A stretch of DNA of 41,524 nt, taken from positions 1 to 41,524 of the forward strand of contig CAJUCQ010000039.1 in NCBI GenBank assembly GCA_910584905.1. Reading direction: 5' to 3'. This document shows positions 33,801 to 41,323 of the stretch, in pieces; the stretch's first letter is position 1; every line of letters starts with the position of its first letter. A program made the translations under genes and the position numbers. The notes below the pieces were generated by a model. That model did no database searches. It was not told the origin of the DNA and saw only the letters and a list, made by a program, of their open reading frames with translations. The DNA is from an uncultured Muribaculaceae bacterium. Its GTDB lineage: Bacteria > Bacteroidota > Bacteroidia > Bacteroidales > Muribaculaceae.

Positions 33801-34671
33801 CTACGAAGTAACACCCTTCGCCAACGCGCCGCTTGACCCCACGGCCGACAAAGCATTCGTCAACATCGTCGGCTCCTTCAAATGGGGCGGACTCGACGCT
33901 CCCGACTCCGACAAGCTCTATCTCGACGAGACGGTGCGCCGCATGGTGTCGTCGATGCGCACATCCATCTTCACCACAGCCGAAAGCCTCATCGCCGGCG
34001 GCACTGACATCCCGGCCTCCGATGCGGCTAAAGAAGCCGCCGTCAAAGCCGGATTCGACGCTCCGGCTAACCAGCGCGACATGGGCCGCATCCTCCTCGA
34101 ACTCATGGAAACGAAACTCCCGGCCCGCGCTATGGCCTACGACGGTCTCTCGGCCATATACCTCGCGCAAAGCTACATCGACCTCTACCTCGCCGACGGA
34201 CGCAAGGCCGACCTCGACCGCGCAACAGCCCTCCTCGACGTCGAAAACCGCCGCAACGCCCAGCTCGTGAAGTACGCCACGACGCTCACTCCCCGCGAGC
34301 TTTCGACCCTCGGTCGCGCCGAAACCTACGCGCTCCAGTATCTCAGCGCTTCAATCGGCCTCCGCAACATCGCCGAACTGCTCTCGCACGTTCCGGCCGA
34401 CGACACCGAGGCCCGCGCCTTCCTCCACAGCCTGTCGCTTGACGACCTCCTCCGCATAGCTCCCGTGGTCTACGCCTCCGGGCTGTCGCTCCAAGAACTG
34501 ACATCGCAGGCCGACGCATTCTCAGGAAGCGAAAGCGACCTCATCGACCGCTGCATCCAACTCCTCGGTCTCCACGACCGCTACGGCGTGGCGTCTATGG
34601 CCACTACCGACTCCGTGCTCGCCGCCGCGCGTCTGACGCCGCAGCAATGGCTCGCCGTGGTCAACAACTGA
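30826..34671 (+). CDS. DUF2723 family large membrane protein, probable GT-C glycosyltransferase
   Basis: 1281 residues from the ATG at 30826; the frame also opens at a TTG at 30802, but that lies inside the -7 element. The first 250 residues are the DUF2723 region: a membrane segment, then the extracytoplasmic block FWDCPEFISQGAKLEVGHPPGNP with an acidic D-x-x-E pair, as in GT-C-fold protein O-mannosyltransferases. About a dozen membrane segments run to residue 770, with an extracytoplasmic insert rich in Tyr and Pro (about 360-620). The C-terminal 500 residues are soluble, with a helical repeat-like end. The family is common in Bacteroidota and is suspected to transfer sugar from a lipid carrier. 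The deacetylase gene follows after 52 nt. Confidence 0.85.
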   Translation: MKKYNLVNDLLGWVCFAVAAVTYLLTLEPTASFWDCPEFISQGAKLEVGHPPGNPIFMLAARFFVTIFGNDISNAAIAVNTMSALLSAGTILLLFWTITHFARKLLVRDDADEIPPLRMALIMGAGLCGALAYTWSDTFWFSAVEGEVYAFSSFCTALVVWLMLKWENRADRPHADRYLVLIAYVIGVSIAVHLLNLLCIPALGLIFYYRKWRNTSAKCSLVALAVSAVIVGAILYGLVPGFVKVAQWFELLCVNTFGMAYNSGVLVYAVFVVAAFIFAVSALDAQRSSAAIKWSFFLSIVLSGMLFIGHGAWIGIILTLALGAYLLFFCPKVPVRIFNLIVLSIFVIFIGYSSYALLLVRASANTPMNQNAPDNVFALASYLNREQYGERPLFKGTAFAEEVEMEEYPEGSGQYFVMVDDYGRPRTRPLDGYLRNERGSVNSTPVKQYTKVVKTSPDEPDRYVQEVERPNYETNPDMDMYFTRIYSIDPQNGYSHVNGYKGWAAYTTPDINEIPSSKRAQWAAQGYAPLNEVMPYLSHLETIVTARDDLGNPVEQTVAWKPGFGVNLRYFINYQLNHMYWRYFMWNFAGRQNDIQGNGEPHLGNWISGIPIIDNLRLGDQSELPDEFGKCNKGHNVFYMLPLILGLIGLLWQALAMHRGCGNPHRGIEQFWVVFFLFFMTGIAIVLYLNQTPGQPRERDYAFAGSFYAFAIWIGLGVPAIAMLIRDLFAKKAKPGEAAPEVSRTVKTAGAVVAIAIGLFVPLQMVSQTWDDHDRSGRYTARDFGMNYLSSVDHGGIIFTNGDNDTFPLWYAQEVEGFRTDVRVVNLSYLTTDWYANQLTIPSYEAEAVPMTATPADYAYERLGWSFVIPRNPAPAPVDSALRALYASDAKTYGAPFVESGNLYIPVDPAKAMQRYSTGHAALDSAFLTPYLAPISVNLSSSSGLNQSKTLSLDIIDNAVRNGWQRPVYFATTVPTSYYMGMTPYLSPTGLAYEVTPFANAPLDPTADKAFVNIVGSFKWGGLDAPDSDKLYLDETVRRMVSSMRTSIFTTAESLIAGGTDIPASDAAKEAAVKAGFDAPANQRDMGRILLELMETKLPARAMAYDGLSAIYLAQSYIDLYLADGRKADLDRATALLDVENRRNAQLVKYATTLTPRELSTLGRAETYALQYLSASIGLRNIAELLSHVPADDTEARAFLHSLSLDDLLRIAPVVYASGLSLQELTSQADAFSGSESDLIDRCIQLLGLHDRYGVASMATTDSVLAAARLTPQQWLAVVNN

Positions 34672-34677
34672 ACGCAC

Positions 34678-34701
34678 GCCCCGCCTCTCCGCAGGCGGGG
34701 C
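34678..34701 (+). terminator. short GC hairpin between DUF2723 gene and deacetylase
   Basis: GCCCCGCC (34678-34685) and GGCGGGGC (34694-34701) form a perfect 8-bp stem 6 nt after the stop codon. There is no T-run, so partial termination or 3'-end protection is as likely as a full stop. Confidence 0.45.
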
Positions 34702-34723
34702 CAATCCCCCCTTACGACTACTC

Positions 34724-35347
34724 ATGGACGTAATCGCCCAACCCCCTTTGCTCTACCGTCTTCTCTTCCCCGAGGCCATCTGGCGCATAAAACGCCCCGC
34801 CCCGGGGAAGACAGTATATCTGACCTTCGACGACGGCCCCATTCCCGAAGAAACCCCGTGGGTGCTCGACCTCCTTGACCGCTACGGCATCAAGGCCACA
34901 TTCTTCATGGTCGGCGACAATGTGCGCCGCCACCCCGAACTCCTCGACGAAGTGCGCCGCCGAGGCCACAGCGTGGGCAACCACACGATGCACCACCTGC
35001 AAGGAATGAAAACCCTCACCTCGCGCTACCTCGCCGACGTCGAAGAAGCCGACGCGCTTATCAACACCACCCTCTTCAGGCCCCCACACGGCCTCCTGCG
35101 ATGGAAACAGAGCCACACAATACGCGAGAAATACAACCTCATCATGTATGACCTCGTCACGCGCGACTACTCGAAAAAACTCACCGCCGAACAAGTGTTC
35201 GAGAAGGTGAAACGCTACGCCCGCAACGGCTCCATCATCGTCTTCCACGACTCCATAAAAGCCTCTCCCCGCATGCGCGAGGCTCTCCCGAAGGCAATTG
35301 AATGGCTCATTGAGCAAGGTTATGACTTCGCGCCCATCCCCGAGTGA
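34724..35347 (+). CDS. polysaccharide deacetylase (NodB/CE4 family)
   Basis: 207 residues. CE4 enzymes remove N- or O-acetyl groups from polysaccharides with a metal-bound active site. Motif 1 is TFDDGP (D36, D37), motif 2 is H87-TMH-H91, and motif 3 is RPPHG. The C-terminal IIVFHDS carries the conserved His-Asp. I see no signal peptide, so the enzyme may act on a cytosolic or membrane-bound precursor, or start earlier than the ATG used. It lies after the DUF2723 gene and overlaps queG by 26 nt. Confidence 0.92.
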   Translation: MDVIAQPPLLYRLLFPEAIWRIKRPAPGKTVYLTFDDGPIPEETPWVLDLLDRYGIKATFFMVGDNVRRHPELLDEVRRRGHSVGNHTMHHLQGMKTLTSRYLADVEEADALINTTLFRPPHGLLRWKQSHTIREKYNLIMYDLVTRDYSKKLTAEQVFEKVKRYARNGSIIVFHDSIKASPRMREALPKAIEWLIEQGYDFAPIPE

Positions 35348-36272
35348 GGCTATCCGCGAGGCCTGCCTCGCCGCCGGAGCCTGCGCCGCCGGATTCGCTG
35401 CCGTCGAAGACCTCGGCGACGCCTCCGAGGAATACTACGCCGCGTGGCTCAGCGCCCACCGCAATGCCGACATGGCCTATCTCGAAAAGTATCAGCCCCT
35501 GCGGCGGAATCCGGCCGGACTCCTCGAAGGGGCGCAGACCGTCGTGTCGGCGGCCTTCAGCTACCGCCGCGCCCCCGGCACGCCGCGACATCCGCTCTTG
35601 GCCGACTACGCCCTCGGCCAAGACTACCACGACGTGCTCAGGCGGCGACTCGCCCCCGTGGCCGCGCTCATCGAAGAACTCTTCGAAGGGGCGCAGACGC
35701 GGATATGCGTCGACACGGCGCCAATCCACGAGCGGCTGTGGGCCGTGAAGGCCGGACTCGGATTCATCGGCAAAAACGCCATGCTCACCGTAGCGGCCGG
35801 AGCAGGCTCGCGCGTGTTCCTTGCCGAAATCATCACCACGGCGCGCATCGCCCCCGACCACCCTGCGCCCGTCACTGCCGCCGAAGCATGCGGCGACTGC
35901 GAACGATGCCTGAAAGCATGCCCCTCGGGGGCGCTCGACGGCGGCGCCGGCGTCGACGCGCGGCGATGCCTGTCGTACAACACCATCGAAAACCGTGCCG
36001 AAACCCTCCCCCGCGACATCACCCTCCGAGGCCGCAGAATCTACGGTTGCGACATTTGTCAGGACGCATGCCCCTACAACAACGCCGACTACACCGGCCC
36101 TTATATCCCCGAATTTGCTCCCCGCGAGGCCCTCTACGCCCTCCGCGGCCCGTCGGACGTGATTGCCCTCGACCACGCCGGTTATCTTGAACTTTTCCGC
36201 GGGAGCGCCGTGCGCCGCGCCAAACCGGCCATGCTCCGCCGCAACGCCCGCCGCGCCGAAGGCGAAGATTAG
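35322..36272 (+). CDS. queG: epoxyqueuosine reductase
   Basis: 316 residues from the ATG at 35322 (MTSRPSPSEA); a TTG at 35298 would lengthen it. It reduces epoxyqueuosine to queuosine in tRNA using cobalamin and two [4Fe-4S] clusters. The ferredoxin-like ligands are complete: C190, C193, C196, C200 and C216, C243, C246, C250. The substrate segment ICVDTAPIHERLWAVKAGLGFIGKN contains the catalytic Asp. The C-terminal HEAT-like extension of longer family members is absent. It overlaps the deacetylase gene by 26 nt, so both are read from one transcript. Confidence 0.94.
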   Translation: MTSRPSPSEAIREACLAAGACAAGFAAVEDLGDASEEYYAAWLSAHRNADMAYLEKYQPLRRNPAGLLEGAQTVVSAAFSYRRAPGTPRHPLLADYALGQDYHDVLRRRLAPVAALIEELFEGAQTRICVDTAPIHERLWAVKAGLGFIGKNAMLTVAAGAGSRVFLAEIITTARIAPDHPAPVTAAEACGDCERCLKACPSGALDGGAGVDARRCLSYNTIENRAETLPRDITLRGRRIYGCDICQDACPYNNADYTGPYIPEFAPREALYALRGPSDVIALDHAGYLELFRGSAVRRAKPAMLRRNARRAEGED

Positions 36273-36309
36273 CCCCGCTCGCCACTCACAGGCGAATTAC
36301 GGCCTATTT

Positions 36310-36340
36310 TTTGCCGTTCGAAAAAAAATTTGTAAGTTTG
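36310..36340 (+). promoter_or_regulatory. promoter of the mscL-aroK unit
   Basis: TTTG (36310-36313), 19 nt, TAAGTTTG (36333-36340) is an exact match to both elements. Predicted leader about 25 nt to the ATG at 36372. Confidence 0.8.
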
Positions 36341-36371
36341 CACACTTCACAACACCCAAATTCGATTAACA

Positions 36372-36809
36372 ATGAAAAAATTTCTTTCTGAATTCAAGGA
36401 ATTCGCCATGCGCGGCAATGTTGTCGACATGGCAGTCGGTGTAATCATTGGCGGCGCCTTCGGCAAAATCGTGACGTCGCTCGTCAACGATATTATCATG
36501 CCCGGCATCGGTGTGCTCACCGGCGGCGCCAACTTCAGCGAATTCAAATACGTGATTCAGAAGGGCGTAACCCAAGGCGAAGAAGTCATCACCCCCGAAG
36601 TGGCCATCACGTGGGGCTCGTTCGTGCAGACGGTTTTCGATTTTCTGATTATCGCCTTCTGCATCTTCGTGGCCATCAAAGCTATCAACAAACTCAAAAA
36701 AGCCCCCGAAGCGGCTCCGGAGCCTGAAGCTCCCGCCGGGCCGACTCAGGAAGAACTCCTCGCCGAAATCCGCGACCTCCTGAAGGCTGAAGCCCGCGAT
36801 AAGAAGTGA
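36372..36809 (+). CDS. mscL: large-conductance mechanosensitive channel
   Basis: 145 residues. MscL forms a homopentameric pore in the cytoplasmic membrane that opens under high tension and protects against osmotic downshock. The N-terminal amphipathic helix (MKKFLSEFKEFAMRGNVVDMAVGVIIGGAFGKIVTSL) and first helix are strongly conserved. The second helix lies near 80-105 and is followed by an acidic/Pro-rich linker and a C-terminal bundle helix (EELLAEIRDLLKAEARDKK). Length is typical. The stop overlaps the GTG of aroK. Confidence 0.95.
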   Translation: MKKFLSEFKEFAMRGNVVDMAVGVIIGGAFGKIVTSLVNDIIMPGIGVLTGGANFSEFKYVIQKGVTQGEEVITPEVAITWGSFVQTVFDFLIIAFCIFVAIKAINKLKKAPEAAPEPEAPAGPTQEELLAEIRDLLKAEARDKK

Positions 36810-37387
36810 GCGCCGCCACGGTCTATCTCATAGGCCTACCGGCCTGCGGAAAAACCACGCTCGGACAGGCCCTGCCGCGACAAATGGCGAAGGAAGGACT
36901 CGTCCCGGCACGCTTCATCGACCTTGACGAAGCCATCGAAAACGACGAATGCGCAAGCGTCGCCGAAATATTCGCCGCAAAAGGCGAAGCTTACTTCCGC
37001 CGCGCCGAAAGCGCCATGTTGCGACGCCTTACAGCCGAAGCCGACTCGGCCACGGCCCCGCTGGTCATAGCCTGCGGCGGAGGCACCCCCTGCCACGACG
37101 GCAACATCGACTACATGCTCGCCAACGGCCTCGTCGTCGAACTCCGCACCGACCGCGCCACAACCCTGCGGCGTCTGCTCGAAGCCCCGCCCGGACAGCG
37201 CCCCCTCGTGGCAAAAGCCCACGGCCGCCCCGAAGCCCTTGACGCCGAGCTTGACGCCCTCGAAGAGCACCGCTCGCCCGTCTACAGCCGCGCTCACGCC
37301 GTGTTCGACTCCACAAGGCTTGAGACCGCGCACGAAGTCGAGGCGAGCGCCGCCGAATTCATCGGGCGTTTTCTGAAACAAGCCTGA
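36806..37387 (+). CDS. aroK: shikimate kinase
   Basis: 193 residues. It phosphorylates shikimate at the 3-hydroxyl with ATP in the pathway to aromatic amino acids. P-loop GLPACGKTT is near 9-17, the DLDEAIE segment holds the metal and shikimate-binding Asp, and CGGGTPCHDGN is the substrate loop. RPLV corresponds to the lid region. The start is GTG at 36806, overlapping the mscL stop (GTGA); the first ATG comes only after the P-loop, so the GTG is required. Confidence 0.92.
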   Translation: MSAATVYLIGLPACGKTTLGQALPRQMAKEGLVPARFIDLDEAIENDECASVAEIFAAKGEAYFRRAESAMLRRLTAEADSATAPLVIACGGGTPCHDGNIDYMLANGLVVELRTDRATTLRRLLEAPPGQRPLVAKAHGRPEALDAELDALEEHRSPVYSRAHAVFDSTRLETAHEVEASAAEFIGRFLKQA

Positions 37388-37441
37388 CCCCGCCGCCCTC
37401 GCCCTTCTCTAACAACCACACAAACCTTCTTCCACGAAACG

Positions 37442-38620
37442 ATGCCCGCACCGACCCCTCTCGAACAGCTATACATGGCCGCGACAGCCCCCCGCAGCAT
37501 ATCCATAGGACTGCCGGCGTCGACCATCTGCGCCGACCACCGCTTCCCGCTGACACCCGAAGGCGCCGAACGCCTCGTCGAACGCGGCTTCAGCGTGCTC
37601 ATGGAAGAAGGCGCGGCCCTCCCTATCCATTACGCCGACGAAGCATACGCCCGCCGCGGCGTCCACATCTGCCGACGCGGCGACACCCTGCGGGCCGACG
37701 TAGTCGTCAGCCTCGGACATCTCTCCGTCCACGACGCCCGTCAGCTCAAACGCGGTGCGCTCCTGCTGGGCCTGCTCTACGCCGAAGAAAACGATGCGGC
37801 CGCCCTGCGCGTGCTCCTCGAACGCTCAGTGATAGCGCTCGCCCTTGAAAACATCCGCGAGTCCTCGGGGCGACGCCCCTTCGCCGATATCATGAAGGAA
37901 GTGGCCGGACGCGCGGCCATGTCCCTTGCATCGTCGCTGCTCGCCGACGCCGTTCAGGGCAAAGGCATCCTCCTCGGCGGCATTGCCGGCGTCGTGCCCT
38001 GCGAAGTGATGATCATAGGCTCTGACATGGGCGCTGTGGCCGCCGCCCGCACAGCCATAGGGCTCGGCGCCACGGTGCGCATCTTTGACAACGACGTCTA
38101 CTCCCTGCGCGAGGCCCTGAGGCAACTCGGCCCCGGAGCGATAGGCTCCGCAATACACCCGAAAGTATTTGAAAGCGCACTCCGGAGCGCCGACGTCGTC
38201 GTCGCCGCCGATGCCCTCACCCGCGACGGCCGCGTCGACGCCCCGCTGGCCGAAGTGATGAAGCGCGGCGTCATATGCTTTGACCTCACGATGCGGCCCG
38301 GCAGCGCCTTCCCCTCGCTCCGCCTCGTGAACCTCAACGAGGCTATGCCCGGCGACAACCCCCTCGGCGGCCCCGCGAGATGCTGTTATATCAACGCCGT
38401 AAACGCCGTGCCGCGCACACTTGCGATGGCCCTCAGCAACACTTTCGTAAACATGCTCGACGAAATACTCGTATGCGACGGCGCTCCAAACGCCCTGCGG
38501 CTCAACGCATCGCTCCGCAAGGGTGTGTTCACATTTCTGGGCAAATGCGTCAACGCCGAGACCGCCCGCGTGCTGGGCATACGAGCCGTCGACATCGATT
38601 TCCTGATACAGTATTCGTGA
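37442..38620 (+). CDS. divergent alanine dehydrogenase/PNT family protein
   Basis: 392 residues. The domain order fits alanine dehydrogenase and the N-terminal part of transhydrogenase: a catalytic domain, then a Rossmann domain near 185-290, then the return of the first domain. The nucleotide loop reads IIGSDMGAVAA instead of the usual G-x-G-x-x-G. In ordinary alanine dehydrogenases a Lys and a His in the N-terminal domain bind pyruvate; the matching places here (VVVSLGHLS and LLLGLLYAEEN) do not show them. NAD(P)-dependent activity on alanine is therefore uncertain. It lies 54 nt after aroK and overlaps the RNase H gene as TGATG. Confidence 0.8.
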   Translation: MPAPTPLEQLYMAATAPRSISIGLPASTICADHRFPLTPEGAERLVERGFSVLMEEGAALPIHYADEAYARRGVHICRRGDTLRADVVVSLGHLSVHDARQLKRGALLLGLLYAEENDAAALRVLLERSVIALALENIRESSGRRPFADIMKEVAGRAAMSLASSLLADAVQGKGILLGGIAGVVPCEVMIIGSDMGAVAAARTAIGLGATVRIFDNDVYSLREALRQLGPGAIGSAIHPKVFESALRSADVVVAADALTRDGRVDAPLAEVMKRGVICFDLTMRPGSAFPSLRLVNLNEAMPGDNPLGGPARCCYINAVNAVPRTLAMALSNTFVNMLDEILVCDGAPNALRLNASLRKGVFTFLGKCVNAETARVLGIRAVDIDFLIQYS

Positions 38621-39288
38621 TGACCAATTTTGACAACACACCGGCGCGCTTCCGTAAATATTACGTCGTATGGGCCGGACACTCAACCGGCATTTTCGAC
38701 TCTTGGGAAGAATGCAAAGCTCAAATCAGCGGCTTCCCCGGAGCAAAATACCGCAGCTTCCCCTCGCAAGAAGAAGCCGTGAAAGCCTACCGAGGTTGTC
38801 CGCAAGACCACCTCGGACTCATGCGCGCAATGGCCGAACGCAAGACGACCGAAATCGTCAACTATGAAGCCTTCCCCGAAATCCGCCTGAACGCCATCGC
38901 CGTCGACGGCGCATGCGCCAAAAACCCCGGCCCGATGGAATACCGCGGCGTGCTCGTCGGCACCGGCGACGAAATATTCCGCATAGGCCCCCTTGATGGA
39001 GGCACAAACAATATCGCCGAATATCTCGCAATCATCCACTGCGCCGCGTGGCTCCACAAAAACCGCGACTTCACGACCCCTATCTACACCGACTCGCGCA
39101 CGGCTCTCGCTTGGGTGCGCAAGCGCGCAAGCAACACTTCAATCACCCCAACCGCCGAAAACGCCCGCGTCCGCGAAGTCCTTGCACGGGCAAATTCGTG
39201 GATTAAGACCAACGATATCATCAACCCCCTGCTCAAATGGGACACCGAGACGTGGGGCGAGATACCCGCAGACTTCGGACGCAAATAA
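38620..39288 (+). CDS. rnhA: ribonuclease HI with viroplasmin-type N-terminal domain
   Basis: 222 residues. The N-terminal part (about 10-60; KYYVVWAGHSTGIFDSWEECKAQISGFPGAKYRSF) is the small hybrid-binding domain known from viroplasmin and RNase H1. The RNase H domain follows with catalytic D96 in VDGACAKNPG, E134 in NNIAEYLA and D158 in YTDSRTAL. It removes RNA from RNA-DNA hybrids. The ATG at 38620 overlaps the preceding stop (TGATG), so translation is coupled; a longer frame that starts inside the previous gene is a shadow. Confidence 0.93.
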   Translation: MTNFDNTPARFRKYYVVWAGHSTGIFDSWEECKAQISGFPGAKYRSFPSQEEAVKAYRGCPQDHLGLMRAMAERKTTEIVNYEAFPEIRLNAIAVDGACAKNPGPMEYRGVLVGTGDEIFRIGPLDGGTNNIAEYLAIIHCAAWLHKNRDFTTPIYTDSRTALAWVRKRASNTSITPTAENARVREVLARANSWIKTNDIINPLLKWDTETWGEIPADFGRK

Positions 39289-39363
39289 CGCGCCCCACAA
39301 AAGCCGCCAAAGTGAAATAGGGTTAAAATTTACATAAAATGACGGAAAATTTGAATAAAGTGC

Positions 39364-39371
39364 TATCTTTG
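39364..39371 (+). promoter_or_regulatory. -7 element before the TPR lipoprotein gene
   Basis: TATCTTTG matches TAnnTTTG exactly, in a very A/T-rich gap. The only TTTG upstream (39350-39353) is 10 nt away, too close for a -33 element. Predicted leader about 60 nt, including the C tract. Confidence 0.4.
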
Positions 39372-39407
39372 CTAAAAATTACGTCAGACCACGAATTTCA
39401 ACTAAAT

Positions 39408-39415
39408 CCCCCCCC
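39408..39415 (+). repeat. homopolymer tract of 8 C in the 5' leader
   Basis: Eight C residues lie in the predicted untranslated leader, 25 nt before the ATG of the lipoprotein gene. Confidence 0.85.
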
Positions 39416-39440
39416 TGTACTCATCAAATAACTAACTAAA

Positions 39441-41126
39441 ATGAATAGCAAGCTTTGTTATGTTGTGGCTTTGGGCGCGGCCCTCACCATGACCTCCTGC
39501 GGCAAGAAACTCGGCCAGTTCTCCGCCGACTATTTCACCGTAAACCCCAATCCCCTCGAAGTCGTGGGCGAAAAAGTGCCCGCCACCGTGAGTGCAAAGA
39601 TTCCGGCAAAGTTCTTCGTCAAGAACGCCGAAGTGACCGTAACGCCCTACCTCGTGTTCGACGGTCGCGAAGTAGCCTCGATGCCCTACTCGTTCCAAGG
39701 CGAGAAGGTGCGCGGCAACGCCCCCGTCATCAACTACGAATACGGCGGCACGGCCACCATCCCCGCGAGCTTCGCCTATGAGCCCGCAATGGCAAAGAGC
39801 GAGCTTGAACTTGGCTTCAACGTCAAGCAGGGCAACAAACAGTATGTGCTCCCGCGCGTCAAGGTAGCCACGGGCGTCATCGCCACGGCCGCCCTCGCAA
39901 ACGCCGAATCAGTGAACCCGGCCCTTGCCGACGACGCTTTCCAGCGCGTAATCAACGAAAAATACGCCGCTGACATCATGTTCCTCATCAATCAGGCCAA
40001 CATCCGCGCCGGCCAGCTCAAGAGCGACGCTATGGTAGAGCTCCAGCGCGAGATTCTCAACGCCAACGGCGACACCTCGCGCCGCATTCAGGAAATCAAC
40101 ATCTCCTCCTACGCCTCGCCCGACGGCGCTCTCGACTTCAACACACGCCTCGCAGAGAACCGCGAAAAAAACACCAAGTCCTACATGAGCGACCGCCTCA
40201 AAAAAGATAAAATCACCGAATTCGGCGAACTCACGGCCCAGTTCACCGCCGAAGACTGGGAAGGCTTCCAGAAGCTCGTTCAGCAGAGCAACATTCAGGA
40301 CAAAGACCTCATCCTGAGCGTTCTCTCCATGTATAAGGACCCCGACCAGCGCGAACGCGAAATCCGCAACCTTTCGAGCGTGTTCGAACAGCTTGCCGAC
40401 CAGATTCTGCCGCAGCTCCGCTACTCGCGCGTGACGGCCTCCATCGACGTCATCGGCAAGAGCGACGCCGAAATCAAGGCCCTCTTCGACACCGACCCCT
40501 CGAAGCTCAACGTTGAAGAAATCCTCTACGCCGCCACCCTCACCGACGACAACAAGCAGCGCGAAAAAATCTACGCCACGGCCGCTCGTCTCTACCCCAA
40601 CGACTACCGCACGTTCAACAACCTCGGTCTCGCACAGTATGTCAACGGCGACTACGACGCCGCTGCCGCCAACTTCCGCAAGGCCGCTTCGCTGACCTCC
40701 AACGGCGAGCCCCAGATGAACCTCGGTCTCATCGAAATGCTCAACAAGAACTACACCAAGGCCAACCAGCTCTTCGGCTCCGCCGCCGGCGTCGACGAAC
40801 TCGGCGAAGCCCTCGGCCTCTACTACCTCAAGCAGGGCGACGCCAACGCCGCCGTCCGCGCCTTCGGTGACAGCAAGAGCAACAACGCCGCCGTGGCCCA
40901 GATTGTGACCAAAGACTACTCCAAGGCCAAGAGCACCCTCGCAGGCATCAACAAGCCCGACGCCACGACCTACTACCTGATGGCCGTGCTCGGCGCCCGC
41001 ACCAACAACGAGGCCATGCTCACCAGTAACCTCCGTCAGGCCGTTCGCCTCGACTCAAGCCTCGCCCAAAAGGCTGTCAACGACCTTGAGTTCGCAAACT
41101 ACAACCTGACCAAAGCCCTCAACTAA
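39441..41126 (+). CDS. OmpA-like/TPR lipoprotein
   Basis: 561 residues. The signal peptide ends in a lipobox (ALTMTSC20), so it is a lipoprotein. Residues about 30-150 look like a beta-sandwich. A segment with SSYASPDGALDFNTRLAENREKNTKSYM resembles the second half of an OmpA-like peptidoglycan-binding domain, with the 'SA' helix. The C-terminal half (about 365-560) is a run of TPR-like helical pairs (YRTFNNLGLAQYVNGDYDAAAANFRKA). The likely place is the outer membrane, facing the periplasm or the surface. Proteins like this are common in Bacteroidales; the exact function is not known. It has its own leader and terminator, so it is monocistronic. Confidence 0.85.
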   Translation: MNSKLCYVVALGAALTMTSCGKKLGQFSADYFTVNPNPLEVVGEKVPATVSAKIPAKFFVKNAEVTVTPYLVFDGREVASMPYSFQGEKVRGNAPVINYEYGGTATIPASFAYEPAMAKSELELGFNVKQGNKQYVLPRVKVATGVIATAALANAESVNPALADDAFQRVINEKYAADIMFLINQANIRAGQLKSDAMVELQREILNANGDTSRRIQEINISSYASPDGALDFNTRLAENREKNTKSYMSDRLKKDKITEFGELTAQFTAEDWEGFQKLVQQSNIQDKDLILSVLSMYKDPDQREREIRNLSSVFEQLADQILPQLRYSRVTASIDVIGKSDAEIKALFDTDPSKLNVEEILYAATLTDDNKQREKIYATAARLYPNDYRTFNNLGLAQYVNGDYDAAAANFRKAASLTSNGEPQMNLGLIEMLNKNYTKANQLFGSAAGVDELGEALGLYYLKQGDANAAVRAFGDSKSNNAAVAQIVTKDYSKAKSTLAGINKPDATTYYLMAVLGARTNNEAMLTSNLRQAVRLDSSLAQKAVNDLEFANYNLTKALN

Positions 41127-41162
41127 GCCACCCGGCCCCCAACGGGCCTCACACCTCCAACG

Positions 41163-41205
41163 CCGCCGCAACCGCCGCCCCATCCGGGACGGAAGGTTGC
41201 GGCGG
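41163..41205 (+). terminator. hairpin after the TPR lipoprotein gene
   Basis: CCGCCGCAACC (41163-41173) and GGTTGCGGCGG (41195-41205) form a perfect 11-bp stem with a 21-nt loop. Only a weak T-rich tail (TCGTTT) follows. Confidence 0.65.
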
Positions 41206-41291
41206 TCGTTTACGCCCCGCGCGACAATACGCCGCAACTATTTTTGGAAAGTATTTTTTCAACTCAGCCTTTATTTTTCATTGCCATTCGT

Positions 41292-41320
41292 GTAAATTCG
41301 CAAAAATTTACATAAGTTTG
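41292..41320 (+). promoter_or_regulatory. -7 element and inverted repeat before the right-edge gene
   Basis: TAAGTTTG (41313-41320) matches the -7 consensus exactly. A perfect 7-bp inverted repeat, GTAAATT and AATTTAC, separated by CGCAAA, ends just before it (41292-41311). No clear -33 TTTG is present. The ATG at 41324 is 3 nt after the -7 element, so the mRNA would be leaderless. Confidence 0.55.
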
Positions 41321-41323
41321 CAT

